Assembly (NCBI RefSeq): GCF_027213785.1
Contig: NZ_JAPWGO010000003.1
Span: 124,001 to 188,000, forward strand
Source: Limimaricola sp. G21655-S1
GTDB lineage: Bacteria; Pseudomonadota; Alphaproteobacteria; Rhodobacterales; Rhodobacteraceae
Reading direction: 5' to 3'
DNA: 64,000 nucleotides
Of this stretch, positions 1-8,895 are shown piece after piece. The notes below the pieces were generated by a model. It saw only the letters and a list, made by a program, of their open reading frames with translations, searched no databases and was not told the origin of the DNA. Numbering within the stretch: position 1 is the stretch's first letter; every line of letters begins with the position of its first letter. The position numbers were made by a program, and so were the translations under genes.

Positions 1-291
1 GATACCGCGGCGACGCTGCGGGCCAACGAGATGAGCTGCGAGGCCATCTTCAAGGGCACCAAGGTGGACGGCGTCTATGACAAGGACCCCAAGAAATTCG
101 ACGATGCCAAGCGCTACGAGACCATCACCTATGACGAGGTGCTGCAAAAGCATCTGGGGGTGATGGATGCGAGCGCCATCGCGCTGGCGCGCGACAACAG
201 CCTGCCGATCATCGTCTTTTCGCTCGATGAGCCCGGCGGCTTCCGTGGCATTCTCGCGGGCGAGGGGACCTCGACCCGGGTGCATGGCTGA
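1..291 (+). CDS. pyrH: UMP kinase, C-terminal part (5' end outside window)
   Basis: Open reading frame runs in from the left edge in frame 1 and stops with TGA at 289-291, leaving 96 residues. The segment 'FKGTKVDGVYDKDP' followed by 'TYDEVLQKHLGVMD' and 'DNSLPIIVF' is the typical C-terminal third of bacterial UMP kinase, which phosphorylates UMP to UDP with ATP in the cytoplasm. It is followed by frr, uppS, cdsA, dxr and rseP, the classic bacterial order, which supports the call. The N-terminal nucleotide-binding part lies outside the window. A small CCCGTG/CACGGG hairpin follows at 314-330 but has no T-run, so I do not call it a terminator. Confidence 0.95.
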   Translation, partial: DTAATLRANEMSCEAIFKGTKVDGVYDKDPKKFDDAKRYETITYDEVLQKHLGVMDASAIALARDNSLPIIVFSLDEPGGFRGILAGEGTSTRVHG

Positions 292-426
292 GCGAAACTC
301 TCCCCGGTTCCGCCCCGTGACTGACACGGGACGCGGCTAGCACCGGGCAAAGTGTTCTGGAATGCGCAGGCTGTTGACGCTATCACCGGCGCCAACAGCT
401 CGCCCTCAAAAGACAAGAAGAGACCG

Positions 427-990
427 ATGGCAGACGATTTCGAACTCGATACCGACGACCTCCAGCGCCGCATGGACGGCGCGATCGCCTCGCTGCGCAC
501 CGAATTCGCCTCGCTCAGGACGGGCCGTGCCTCGGCCTCGATGCTCGAGCCGGTGATGGTCGATGCCTATGGCAGCATGACCCCGATCAACCAGGTCGGC
601 ACCGTCAACGTGCCCGAGCCGCGGATGGTGACGATCAACGTCTGGGACAAGGCGCTCGTGGGCAAGGTCGAAAAGGCGATCCGCGAAAGCGGGCTCGGCA
701 TCAACCCGCAGCTCAACGGCACCATCATCATGCTGCCGATCCCCGAGCTGAACGAGGAGCGCCGGACCCAGCTGACCAAGGTGGCCGGCCAGTATGCCGA
801 GCATGCCCGCGTCGCGATCCGCAACCTGCGCCGCGACGGCATGGACCAGATCAAGAAGGCCAAGAATGACGGCCTCTCCGAGGATGACCAGAAGTTCTGG
901 GAGCAGGAGGTCCAGGAACTGACCGATCGCTACATCAAGCTGGTCGACCAGCAGCTCGAGACCAAGCAGGCCGAGATCATGCAGGTCTGA
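427..990 (+). CDS. frr: Ribosome recycling factor
   Basis: 187 residues, the normal length for RRF, which with EF-G splits post-termination ribosomes. The conserved core is present: '[10 protein letters not shown]' near residue 30-40, '[14 protein letters not shown]', and the C-terminal helix region '[16 protein letters not shown]'. I chose the ATG at 427 because the protein then begins 'MADDFELD', close to family start sites. The open frame extends upstream to 352 but that extension is not RRF-like. It lies 135 bp after pyrH and 33 bp before uppS, as in many bacterial operons. Confidence 0.97.
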   Translation: MADDFELDTDDLQRRMDGAIASLRTEFASLRTGRASASMLEPVMVDAYGSMTPINQVGTVNVPEPRMVTINVWDKALVGKVEKAIRESGLGINPQLNGTIIMLPIPELNEERRTQLTKVAGQYAEHARVAIRNLRRDGMDQIKKAKNDGLSEDDQKFWEQEVQELTDRYIKLVDQQLETKQAEIMQV

Positions 991-1023
991 GGCTCGCGCC
1001 TCACCAGTTGCAGGGAGGCCGTC

Positions 1024-1758
1024 ATGGCTGCCGACGCGCAAGACAAGACACCGAAGGGCGGCCCCGAGCATGTCGCGATCATCATGGACGGCAATGGGCG
1101 CTGGGCCCAGAGCCGTGGCCGACCGCGGCTGTTCGGCCATCAGGCCGGGGCACGCCGGGTCCGCGACATCGTCGAGGCCTGCCCCGATCTCGGGGTCAAG
1201 TATCTGACGATCTTCGCCTTCTCGACCGAGAACTGGAAGCGCACCCAGACCGAGGTCTCGGGGCTGATGGCACTGTTCCGGCGTTACATCGTGCGCGAGG
1301 CGCGGGCGCTTCTGAGCCAGGGCGTGAGGGTGCGCTTCATCGGTGACCGGATCCGTCTCGACGAAAAGCTTGTCGCGATGATGGACGAGCTGGAGCTGAT
1401 CACCAGCCACAACGACCTCGTGCATCTCACAGTGGCGCTGAACTATGGCGGCCGCGACGAGGTGACCCGCGCCGCCAAGCGGCTCGCCTACGAGATCGAA
1501 CAGGGGCGGCTCACTCACAAGGATGTCGACGCCGAGACGCTGTCGCGCTTTCTCGACACCCATGTGCTGCCCGACCCCGATCTCGTGATCCGTACCTCCG
1601 GCGAGGCCCGGATATCGAACTTCCTGCTGTGGCAGTCGGCATATGCGGAATACGAGTTCGTCGACACGCTCTGGCCCGATTTCACGCCTGAGGAGTTCGC
1701 GCGGGTCTGCGCGAGCTACGCCCATCGCGACCGCCGCTTCGGCGCCGTCAAGGCCTGA
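1024..1758 (+). CDS. uppS: Undecaprenyl diphosphate synthase (cis-prenyltransferase)
   Basis: 244 residues. The N-terminal signature 'IIMDGNGRWA' (residues about 19-28) carries the catalytic Asp (D22), and the C-terminal signature 'PDLVIRTSGEARISNF' is complete. The enzyme condenses isopentenyl diphosphate with farnesyl diphosphate to make the C55 lipid carrier used for peptidoglycan and polysaccharide export. It is cytosolic at the membrane surface. The gene starts with ATG behind a GGAGG-type ribosome site (1014-1018) and ends 1 bp before cdsA, so the two are probably translationally coupled. dxr two genes downstream feeds the same isoprenoid pathway. Confidence 0.97.
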   Translation: MAADAQDKTPKGGPEHVAIIMDGNGRWAQSRGRPRLFGHQAGARRVRDIVEACPDLGVKYLTIFAFSTENWKRTQTEVSGLMALFRRYIVREARALLSQGVRVRFIGDRIRLDEKLVAMMDELELITSHNDLVHLTVALNYGGRDEVTRAAKRLAYEIEQGRLTHKDVDAETLSRFLDTHVLPDPDLVIRTSGEARISNFLLWQSAYAEYEFVDTLWPDFTPEEFARVCASYAHRDRRFGAVKA

Positions 1759-1759
1759 C

Positions 1760-2596
1760 ATGGCCGAGGGGGGAGACAAGGAGGGCGTCGCGGTGACGGC
1801 GGCGCTGGCCGATCCGGGCCGCTGGAGCGATCTGGGCGTGCGGATGGCCTCCGGCGCCGGCATGGCGGTGCTGGGCGCGCTCGCGGTGATGATGGGCGGC
1901 GTCTGGTTCCAGATGCTGACCGTCTTCGTCACGGCGGTGATGGTCTGGGAACTCTGGATGATGATCGAGCCGGGCAAGCCGACGCCCGGCATGCTGCTCG
2001 CGGCGCTCTGCGCCTCGGTGCTGTCGGGTCAGCTCTCGGGCGACGGCAACTGGGTGCTGCTGCTGTTTCTGGTGGCGCCGATCGCCGGGGCGGCGATGCT
2101 GCGCCGCGAACGTGGCACCTTCTTCGCCTTCGCGCTGGGCATCGAGGTGGCGGGCTGGGGTCTCGTCACGTTCCGGGCCGAATACGGGTTCCAGTGGCTG
2201 CTCTGGCTGATCCTCGTGGTGATCTTCACCGACGTGTTCGGCTATGTCGCCGGCCGGGCGCTGGGCGGGCCGAAATTCTGGCCCAAGGTCAGCCCCAAGA
2301 AGACCTGGTCGGGCACGTCCGCGGGCTGGCTCGCGGCCGGTCTCGTCGGCTTCGGCTTCGCGTTGATGACCCACAGCCCATGGCACCTGATCTGGATCTC
2401 GATGCTGCTGAGCTTCGCCTCGCAGATGGGTGACATCGCCGAAAGCGCGCTGAAGCGGCGCATGAAGGTCAAGGACAGCTCGGCGCTGATCCCCGGCCAT
2501 GGCGGTCTCTTCGATCGCTTCGACGCGATGCTCGGGGCCTCGCTCTTCATGCTGCTGGTCGCGGCTCTGGGCTTCATTCCCGGGGTGCATTTTTGA
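1760..2596 (+). CDS. cdsA: Phosphatidate cytidylyltransferase (CDP-diglyceride synthase)
   Basis: 278 residues, rich in hydrophobic helices (an integral inner-membrane enzyme). The CDP-diglyceride synthase signature is near the C-terminus: 'ESALKRRMKVKD' followed by 'IPGHGGLFDRFD'. It converts phosphatidic acid plus CTP to CDP-diacylglycerol, the branch point for phospholipid headgroups. The open frame extends upstream to 1643 inside uppS, but the ATG at 1760, just after the uppS stop, gives the normal length. The last codons overlap the TTG start of dxr by 4 bp. Its place between uppS and dxr matches the canonical operon. Confidence 0.95.
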   Translation: MAEGGDKEGVAVTAALADPGRWSDLGVRMASGAGMAVLGALAVMMGGVWFQMLTVFVTAVMVWELWMMIEPGKPTPGMLLAALCASVLSGQLSGDGNWVLLLFLVAPIAGAAMLRRERGTFFAFALGIEVAGWGLVTFRAEYGFQWLLWLILVVIFTDVFGYVAGRALGGPKFWPKVSPKKTWSGTSAGWLAAGLVGFGFALMTHSPWHLIWISMLLSFASQMGDIAESALKRRMKVKDSSALIPGHGGLFDRFDAMLGASLFMLLVAALGFIPGVHF

Positions 2597-3771
2597 AACG
2601 CGTCAGCATTCTCGGCGCCACCGGCTCGATCGGCTGCCAGACCGTCGAATTGATCGAGGCCGCGCCCGAGCGCTTCGAGGTGGTCGCCCTCACGGGCGGG
2701 CGCAACGTCGCGCTTCTGGCCGAACAGGCGAAGCGCCTGCGCCCCGGTCTCGCCGTCACCTGCCATGATGACTGCCGGGCCGAGCTGGCCGAGCGGCTCT
2801 CGGGCACCGGCATCGAGGTGGCCGCGGGCGATGCCGCCGTGGCCGAGGCGGCGCGGATGCAGGCGGACTGGGTGATGTCCGCGATCGTCGGCGCGGCGGG
2901 TCTCGTGCCGGGCCTTGCGGCGATCCGGCAGGGTGCGACGCTGGCGCTGGCCAACAAGGAAACCATGGTCGCCGCCGGGCCTCTGGTGCTCGAGGCGGCG
3001 CGTGCCCACGGCGCGACTTTGCTGCCCGTGGACAGCGAGCATTCCGCCGTGTTCCAAGCGCTCGTGGGCGAGGACCGCGCCGCGGTCGAACGGGTGATCC
3101 TCACCGCCTCGGGCGGCGCCTTCCGCGACTGGCCGCTGGAGCGGCTGGCCGCGGCCACGCCCGAACAGGCGGCGACGCATCCCAACTGGTCGATGGGGCA
3201 GCGCATCACCATCGACAGCGCCTCGATGTTCAACAAGGCGCTGGAGGTCATCGAGGCGCGCGAGCTGTTCGGCCTCTCCCCCGATCAGGTCGAGGTGGTG
3301 ATCCATCCCGAAAGCCTGATCCACGCGCTGGTGGGCTTCAACGACGGCGCGCTGATGGCCCATATGGGCGCGCCCGACATGCGCCATGCCATCGGCTACG
3401 CGCTGAATTGGCCCGAGCGACGCGACCTGCCCGTGGCGCGGCTCGACCTCGCCGCTACCGGCTCCATGACCTTCCGGGCGCCGGACGAGGCGCGCTATCC
3501 GGCGCTGCGACTGGCGCGGCGGGTGATGGACGAGGGCGGCCTCGCCGGGGCGGCCTTCAACGCCGCCAAGGAGGCCGCGCTCGACTCCTTCCTCGACCGG
3601 CGCATCGGCTTTTTGCAGATGGCGCAGGTGGTCGAGCGGGTGCTGGACACGATGTCGCGCGCGGGCGCCCTGCGGGTTGACATCCCGGGCCTCGACGCGG
3701 TCCTTGGGGCCGATGCTGAGGCGCGGGAGCGCGCCGCGCGCATCGCCCGGACCGATCTCCAGACCACATAG
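2593..3771 (+). CDS. dxr: 1-deoxy-D-xylulose 5-phosphate reductoisomerase
   Basis: 392 residues beginning with a TTG codon that overlaps the cdsA stop, giving 'MKRVSILGATGSIG', the NADPH-binding glycine motif. 'LANKETMVAAG', 'PVDSEHSAVFQ' and 'SASMFNKALEVIEA' are the conserved substrate and metal-binding segments of DXR. The enzyme makes 2-C-methyl-D-erythritol 4-phosphate, the committed step of the MEP isoprenoid pathway. It shares the operon with uppS, which consumes the pathway's products. Use of TTG as start is supported by the fixed position of the Rossmann motif and by the 4-bp overlap typical of coupled genes. Confidence 0.97.
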   Translation: MKRVSILGATGSIGCQTVELIEAAPERFEVVALTGGRNVALLAEQAKRLRPGLAVTCHDDCRAELAERLSGTGIEVAAGDAAVAEAARMQADWVMSAIVGAAGLVPGLAAIRQGATLALANKETMVAAGPLVLEAARAHGATLLPVDSEHSAVFQALVGEDRAAVERVILTASGGAFRDWPLERLAAATPEQAATHPNWSMGQRITIDSASMFNKALEVIEARELFGLSPDQVEVVIHPESLIHALVGFNDGALMAHMGAPDMRHAIGYALNWPERRDLPVARLDLAATGSMTFRAPDEARYPALRLARRVMDEGGLAGAAFNAAKEAALDSFLDRRIGFLQMAQVVERVLDTMSRAGALRVDIPGLDAVLGADAEARERAARIARTDLQTT

Positions 3772-3780
3772 GACGACCCC

Positions 3781-5115
3781 TTGGACCCGACCCAGATCCT
3801 GCCGCAGTTCGGCAACGTGGCCTTCACCCTCGCGGCCTTCGTCGTGGCGCTCTCGGTGATCGTGGCGATCCACGAATACGGCCACTACATCGTCGGCCGT
3901 TGGTCGGGCATCCATGCCGAGGTATTCAGCCTCGGCTTCGGCCCGGTGCTGGTGTCGCGCCGCGACAAGCACGGCACGCTCTGGCAGATCGCGGCGCTGC
4001 CCTTCGGCGGCTACGTGAAGTTCCTCGGTGACGCCAACGCCGCCTCGGTCGGGCAGGCGGCTGGCACCGATCCGGCCAAGCTGCGCCATACCATGCTGGG
4101 CGCACCGCTCTGGGCCCGCGCGGCCACCGTGGCGGCGGGACCGATCTTCAACTTCATCCTGTCGATCCTGATCTTCGCGGCGGTAATCCTCACCCAGGGC
4201 CGTGCAGCCGATCCGTTGACGATCGAGCGGATGCTGCCGCTGCCCGCCACCTATGTGAACGAGCTGCGGGCGGGGGACGAGATCCTCGCCATCGGCGGCT
4301 CTGAGCTGCCCGGCGAGGATGGCTTGGCGCGGCTGGCCGAGGGTTACCCGGCCGAGCCGGTTCTCGATTACAGGGTGCGCCGCGACGGGCGCGAGATGCT
4401 GGTGCGCGGCCCCTATCCGCAGCCGCCACTGGTGGGCGGCGTGTCGCCGCGTTCGGCCGCGGACGCGGCCGGTCTGCGCGCCGGTGACGTGATCCTCGAA
4501 CTGGAGGGGCGAGAGGTCTTCGCCTTCGCCCAGCTGATCGAGATCGTCACCGCCTCGGAAGGCCGCACCCTCGATCTGACGATCTGGCGCAATAGCGAGA
4601 CGCGCGAGCTGTCGCTGACGCCGCGCCGGGTCGACCTGCCGCGCCCCGAGGGCGGCTTCGAGACGCGCTGGCTTCTGGGCATCTCGTCAGGGTTGTTCTT
4701 CGAAGCCGCGACCGAGACCCCGGGCCTCGGTACCGCACTGGTCGACGCCGTGGCGCAGGTCTGGAACATCATCACGTCCTCGCTCTCGGGGCTGGGCCAC
4801 ATGATCACCGGCGCGATTTCGTCGTGCAACCTGTCGGGCCCCGTCGGCATCGCCCAGGCCTCCGGCGCCATGGCCGAGCAGGGCGCCACCAGCTTCATCT
4901 GGTTCGTCGCGGTGCTCTCGACCGCGGTGGGCCTTCTGAACCTGTTTCCGATCCCGGTGCTCGACGGCGGACATCTCGTCTTCTTCGGCTACGAGGCGAT
5001 CACCGGCCGTCAGCCGGGCGACAAGGCGCTGCGCGTGCTGATGGCGCTGGGGCTGTCGCTGATCCTGACCATGACGGTTTTCGCGGTGCTCAACGACCTG
5101 TTTCTCTGCCCCTGA
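3781..5115 (+). CDS. rseP: RIP metalloprotease RseP (site-2 protease family)
   Basis: 444 residues, TTG start 9 bp after dxr. The zinc-protease motif HEYGH lies in the first membrane helix (about residues 31-35) and the partner motif 'FPIPVLDGGH' lies in the C-terminal membrane segment. Between them are two PDZ-like stretches (about residues 150-220 and 215-290), including 'PRSAADAAGLRAGD'. Members of this family cut membrane-embedded substrates such as anti-sigma factors and signal-peptide remnants. The cleaved anti-sigma factor is not encoded in this window. Placement between dxr and bamA is the standard order. Confidence 0.95.
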   Translation: MDPTQILPQFGNVAFTLAAFVVALSVIVAIHEYGHYIVGRWSGIHAEVFSLGFGPVLVSRRDKHGTLWQIAALPFGGYVKFLGDANAASVGQAAGTDPAKLRHTMLGAPLWARAATVAAGPIFNFILSILIFAAVILTQGRAADPLTIERMLPLPATYVNELRAGDEILAIGGSELPGEDGLARLAEGYPAEPVLDYRVRRDGREMLVRGPYPQPPLVGGVSPRSAADAAGLRAGDVILELEGREVFAFAQLIEIVTASEGRTLDLTIWRNSETRELSLTPRRVDLPRPEGGFETRWLLGISSGLFFEAATETPGLGTALVDAVAQVWNIITSSLSGLGHMITGAISSCNLSGPVGIAQASGAMAEQGATSFIWFVAVLSTAVGLLNLFPIPVLDGGHLVFFGYEAITGRQPGDKALRVLMALGLSLILTMTVFAVLNDLFLCP

Positions 5116-5208
5116 AGCCGCGTCGTGGCTGCGGCAGGGCCACCGCTTGGTCGAATTTCCGCCGGATTTGCCACCTAGTGTTCGAGCCTCGCATTCGGGA
5201 GACGAGGC

Positions 5209-5334
5209 ATGAACACGATTCTGAAGGATGATGTCGGTCTGGGCCTGCTGGTCGAGCTCCACATGGGCCGGCTGCTGCTGCCGGCCGCGCTGGTGCTGGC
5301 CCTGACTGTGGCGATACGGATCGCCGCGCCATGA
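5209..5334 (+). CDS. Small putative membrane protein, 41 aa, between rseP and bamA
   Basis: A 41-codon frame (begins 'MNTILKDDVGLG', ends 'VAIRIAAP') with a purine-rich stretch (GGGAGACGAGG, about 5198-5207) just upstream of its ATG. Its C-terminal half is a single hydrophobic stretch, so a one-pass membrane peptide is likely if it is made. It lies alone in the 300 bp between rseP and bamA, where the canonical operon has no gene. A terminator-like hairpin begins 5 bp after its stop. I recognise no family. It could be a real microprotein or a chance frame; coding status rests only on the ribosome site, the hydrophobic helix and the flanking terminator. Confidence 0.45.
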   Translation: MNTILKDDVGLGLLVELHMGRLLLPAALVLALTVAIRIAAP

Positions 5335-5338
5335 ACAT

Positions 5339-5361
5339 GCTCCGAAAGCACCGGAGCTTTT
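5339..5361 (+). terminator. Terminator-like hairpin between the 41-aa ORF and bamA
   Basis: GCTCCG (5339-5344) and CGGAGC (5352-5357) form a perfect 6-bp stem with a 7-nt loop, followed directly by TTTT. It lies just downstream of the small ORF and upstream of the TTGACA element for bamA. The stem is short, so termination may be partial. Confidence 0.5.
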
Positions 5362-5388
5362 GACAACGCTTCCCGGGGTCGGTAACTC
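5360..5388 (+). promoter_or_regulatory. Candidate bamA promoter
   Basis: A perfect -35 hexamer TTGACA (5360-5365) is followed after 17 bp by TAACTC (5383-5388), a weak -10. If used, transcription would start near 5395, about 30 bp before the bamA start. The -10 match is poor, so this is tentative. Confidence 0.35.
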
Positions 5389-5425
5389 CCTAGTCAAGAA
5401 ACGACGCGTGGCAGGGATGGTGACG

Positions 5426-7735
5426 ATGACGGCTCGAAGCAGGGGCGCCTTGGCGCGTAGGTTGACAGGTGCCGCGAGCGCGGCCGCGCTGATCGCGGCG
5501 ATCAGCGCCGTGGCGCCGGCATTGGCGCAGGATTTCCGCTTCGAGGAGGTTTCGGTCGAGGGCAACCGCCGGATCGAGACCGGCACCATCCTGACCTATG
5601 CCGGCATCTCGCGCGGCGAGACCGTCAGCGCCGCCGCGCTGAACGATGCGGGCCAGCGGATCCGCGAGACCGGGCTTTTCCGCTCGGTCGAGATCCGGCC
5701 CGAGGGCGGCCGCCTCGTCATCGAGGTGACCGAATTCCCGACGATCAACCGCATCGGCTTCGAGGGCAACGCCAAGATCGACGACGCGGAGCTGGCGCAG
5801 CTGGTCACCGCGACCGAGCGCCGCGTCTACAACCCCGCGCAGGCCCAGACCGATGCCGACGCCATCGCCGCCGCCTATGCCGAGCGCGGCCGGATCAATG
5901 CCGTCGTGCGCCCGGCGCTGATCGAGCGCTCCGACAACCGTGTCGATCTGGTCTACCAGATCACCGAGGGCGGCGTGACCGAGATCGAGCGCATTTCCTT
6001 CACCGGCAACCGCGCCTTCTCCGACCGTCGCCTGCGCGGCGTGCTGGCCACCAGCCAGGCCGGCCCCCTGCGCCAGCTCATCAAGAGCGACACCTTCGTG
6101 GCCGACCGCATCGCCTTCGACCGGCAGATGCTCACCGACTTCTACCGCTCGCGCGGCTATGTGGATTTCGAGATCCTCGACGTCGATGCCGAGCTGACCC
6201 GCGCCCGCGACGCCTATCTGCTGACCTTCAACGTTCGCGAGGGCCAGCGCTACCAGGTCAACAACGTGAATATCGCCAGCGAGATTCCCGGCCTTTCGAC
6301 CACGCGCTTCGACGAGGCGATCCGTCTCGATCGCGGCGATTACTACTCGCCCACGGCGGTCGAGGACGACATCGCGCGGATGGAGCGCATCGCGATCCGC
6401 GACGGCATCGATTTCCTGCGAATCGAGCCGCGCATCACCCGCAACCCGCGCGACCTGTCGCTCGAGGTGACCTATGTGCTGAGCCGGGGCGAGCGGATCT
6501 TCGTCGAGCGCATCGACATCGAGGGCAACTCGACCACGCTCGACCGGGTGGTTCGTCAGCAATTCCGCACCGTTGAGGGCGATCCCTTCAACCCGCGCGC
6601 CGTGCGCGAAAGCGCCGAGCGGATCCGCGCGCTCGGTTATTTCGCCGATGCGCAGGTCAATGCCCGCCCGGGCACCGAGCCGGGCTCGGTCGTGATCGAC
6701 GTCGATGTCGAGGAACAGCCTACCGGCTCGCTCTCCTTCGGCGCCAACTATTCCACAGATGACGGCTTCGGCCTCGTCGCGGGTTTCGCCGAGCGCAACT
6801 TCCTCGGCCGGGGCCAGCTGTTCAGCCTCGATCTCTCGACCAGCGAGAACAACCGCGTCATCTCCTTCGATTTCGCCGAGCCCGCCTTCCTCGGGCGCGA
6901 CCTGCGCTTCGGCTTCGGCGTGGATTACCGCTCGACCGACAACGACTCGGCGCTCTACGACACCGACACCTTCCGCATCTCGCCCTCCTTCACCTTCCCC
7001 GTGAGCGAGAACGGCCGGCTGCAGACCTATTACGCGGCCGAGTACAACGACATCACCGATGTCGACCCGGATGCCAGCGACATCATCATCGCCGAGCAGG
7101 CCGAGGACGGCGTCTGGACCAATTCGCTCGGCTATAGCTACAGCTACGACACCCGCCGCTCCGGGCTCGACCCCGATACCGGCATCCTGCTGCGCTTCGG
7201 GCAGGAGTTCGGCGTCGGCGACGAGTCCTTCGTCAAGACCACGGCGCTGGCCTCGGCCGAAACGCTGGTGCTGGGCGAGGACGTGCTGCTGCGCGCCACC
7301 GTCGAAGGCGGGATCATCAACCATTCCGACGGCACCACCCGCGTCACCGACCGCTTCTTCATGGGTAGTCGGATCATGCGCGGCTTCGAAGCCGGCGGCA
7401 TTGGCCCGCGCGACGCCGATACCGATGACGCATTGGGCGGCAACAAATACGCCGTCACTCGGCTCGAGGCCGAGTTCCCGCTGGGTCTGCCCGAGGATTA
7501 CGGCATCTCCGGCGGCGCCTTCGTGGATTACGGCTCGGTTTGGGATGTGGGTTCGACCCGCGGCACCGGTGCAACCGTGCTCTATGACGAGTTCACGCCG
7601 CGCGCCGTGGTCGGCGCCTCGGTGTTCTGGGACACGCCGCTCGGTCCGCTGCGCTTCAACTTCACCGAGGCGCTGGAGGCCGAGGAGTTCGACGAGACCC
7701 GTGGCTTCGACCTGACGATCTCCTCGCGGTTCTGA
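5426..7735 (+). CDS. bamA: Outer membrane protein assembly factor BamA
   Basis: About 769 residues: signal peptide with 'APALAQ' cleavage region, then about five POTRA repeats (marked by 'EGNRRIETGTIL', 'FEGNAKIDD', 'FTGNRAFSD', 'IEGNSTTLDRV'), then a C-terminal 16-strand beta-barrel ending in the typical terminal Phe ('TISSRF'). The motif 'MRGFE' in the barrel corresponds to the conserved VRGF/Y region. BamA inserts beta-barrel proteins into the outer membrane. Possible starts are 5417 (ATG) and 5426 (ATG); I prefer 5426 because the GCAGGG ribosome site at 5411-5416 is then 9 bp away. The longer TTG frame at 5360 coincides with a -35 element and is unlikely. Confidence 0.95.
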   Translation: MTARSRGALARRLTGAASAAALIAAISAVAPALAQDFRFEEVSVEGNRRIETGTILTYAGISRGETVSAAALNDAGQRIRETGLFRSVEIRPEGGRLVIEVTEFPTINRIGFEGNAKIDDAELAQLVTATERRVYNPAQAQTDADAIAAAYAERGRINAVVRPALIERSDNRVDLVYQITEGGVTEIERISFTGNRAFSDRRLRGVLATSQAGPLRQLIKSDTFVADRIAFDRQMLTDFYRSRGYVDFEILDVDAELTRARDAYLLTFNVREGQRYQVNNVNIASEIPGLSTTRFDEAIRLDRGDYYSPTAVEDDIARMERIAIRDGIDFLRIEPRITRNPRDLSLEVTYVLSRGERIFVERIDIEGNSTTLDRVVRQQFRTVEGDPFNPRAVRESAERIRALGYFADAQVNARPGTEPGSVVIDVDVEEQPTGSLSFGANYSTDDGFGLVAGFAERNFLGRGQLFSLDLSTSENNRVISFDFAEPAFLGRDLRFGFGVDYRSTDNDSALYDTDTFRISPSFTFPVSENGRLQTYYAAEYNDITDVDPDASDIIIAEQAEDGVWTNSLGYSYSYDTRRSGLDPDTGILLRFGQEFGVGDESFVKTTALASAETLVLGEDVLLRATVEGGIINHSDGTTRVTDRFFMGSRIMRGFEAGGIGPRDADTDDALGGNKYAVTRLEAEFPLGLPEDYGISGGAFVDYGSVWDVGSTRGTGATVLYDEFTPRAVVGASVFWDTPLGPLRFNFTEALEAEEFDETRGFDLTISSRF

Positions 7736-8340
7736 TGCGGCGCGCGGCGGCGGTTCTCGGCCTGATTCTCGCGCTCGGCGGGCCGGCGCTCGCGCAGCGC
7801 GTGGCCGATCCCGCCGCGCCGGCGCCAGCCCAAACCCCGGCCGCCGCGGGTGGCATCGTCGTGCTCGACACCGATCGGCTTTTCTCGGAAAGCCTGTTCG
7901 GACGGCGTCTGGCAGCCGATCTGCAGGCGCAGACCGAAGCGCTGGTCGAGGAGAACCGTCGGATCGAGGCGGAGCTTACCGCCGAGGAGCAGGATCTGAC
8001 ACGCCGGCGCCCGTCGATGACGCCGGAGGCGTTCCGAGCCGAGGCCGAGGCCTTCGACGCCAGGGTTCAGAAAATCCGCCGCGAGCGCGACGCCAAGGAG
8101 CGCGCCCTGCAGCAGGAGGCGGCCTCCGGGCGCGAGATCTTCCTGGCCGCCGCGGGTCCGGCGCTGGGTCAGGTGATGCTGGAGCGCGGCGCCTCGATCA
8201 TCCTCGACCGGCGCGCGGTCTTCCTGTCCACCAGCGCGGTCGATGTCACCGATGCCGCGCTCGCGGCGGTCGACGCGGCGATCGGCAACGGCGCGACCCT
8301 CTCCGCCGATCCGGAACCCGCCGAGCCCGCCGATCCCTGA
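7735..8340 (+). CDS. Periplasmic chaperone Skp/OmpH family protein
   Basis: 201 residues. N-terminal signal peptide ('GGPALAQ'), then a Pro/Ala-rich linker, a 'VVLDTDRLFSES' start of the OmpH domain, and a long charged coiled-coil stretch (about residues 60-130) as in Skp, which holds unfolded outer membrane proteins in the periplasm. The C-terminus is an acidic Pro/Glu tail. Its ATG shares the last base of the bamA stop (TGATG), implying coupled translation, and the bamA-skp-fabZ-lpxA order is canonical. The call rests on architecture and context more than on exact residues. Confidence 0.9.
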   Translation: MRRAAAVLGLILALGGPALAQRVADPAAPAPAQTPAAAGGIVVLDTDRLFSESLFGRRLAADLQAQTEALVEENRRIEAELTAEEQDLTRRRPSMTPEAFRAEAEAFDARVQKIRRERDAKERALQQEAASGREIFLAAAGPALGQVMLERGASIILDRRAVFLSTSAVDVTDAALAAVDAAIGNGATLSADPEPAEPADP

Positions 8341-8418
8341 GCGCGCCTGCCTTGCCGCTCGGGGGGCGAGTTGCTACTCAGATCGCGAATAGCCCCGCGA
8401 CGGAAGGACCGCACCGAC

Positions 8419-8895
8419 ATGACCGACACCCCCGAGACGGGCACGCCGACCACCGCAGACATCCAGCTGATCCAACGCATCCTGCCGCATCGTTACCCGT
8501 TCCTGCTGGTGGACCGCGTAATCGACATCGATGGCACCTCGAGCGCCACGGGCATCAAGAACGTGACGATGAACGAGCCGCATTTCCAGGGGCATTTCCC
8601 CGGCAATCCGATCATGCCCGGCGTCACGATCATCGAGGCGATGGCCCAGACGGCGGCAGTGATGGTCGGCACCACGATGAACCTCGTGGACGGCAATATG
8701 CTGATCTACTTTATGGGCATCGACGCCACCAAGTTCCGCCGCAAGGTGGTCCCGGGCGACCAGCTGCTGATGAAGGTCGAGACCACGCGCGGCAAGCCGG
8801 GCGGCAAGGTCTGGCGCTTCAAGGGCGTGGCGACGGTCGATGGCGAGATGGCGGCCGAAGCCGAGTTCACCGCGATGATGGACCTGCAGGGCTGA
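8419..8895 (+). CDS. fabZ: 3-hydroxyacyl-[acyl-carrier-protein] dehydratase
   Basis: 158 residues with the FabZ hallmarks '[14 protein letters not shown]' and '[12 protein letters not shown]', which carries the catalytic His, then the active-site Glu in 'IIEAMAQTA'. It dehydrates 3-hydroxyacyl-ACP in fatty acid elongation and competes with LpxA for 3-hydroxyacyl-ACP, which explains their adjacency. I place the start at ATG 8419 rather than the upstream extension to 8371. The stop overlaps the lpxA start by 1 bp. Confidence 0.97.
   Translation: MTDTPETGTPTTADIQLIQRILPHRYPFLLVDRVIDIDGTSSATGIKNVTMNEPHFQGHFPGNPIMPGVTIIEAMAQTAAVMVGTTMNLVDGNMLIYFMGIDATKFRRKVVPGDQLLMKVETTRGKPGGKVWRFKGVATVDGEMAAEAEFTAMMDLQG

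Noticed and set aside
314-330. CCCGTG/CACGGG hairpin after pyrH
   Set aside because: Short stem with no T-run within an operon expected to be cotranscribed.
406-1992. 528-aa open frame on the minus strand
   Set aside because: It is the antisense of frr and uppS; composition reflects the high GC wobble positions, with no recognisable domain.
5360-5425. Upstream TTG extension of bamA
   Set aside because: The TTG is part of a TTGACA element, the extension is not signal-peptide-like, and the ribosome site fits 5426.
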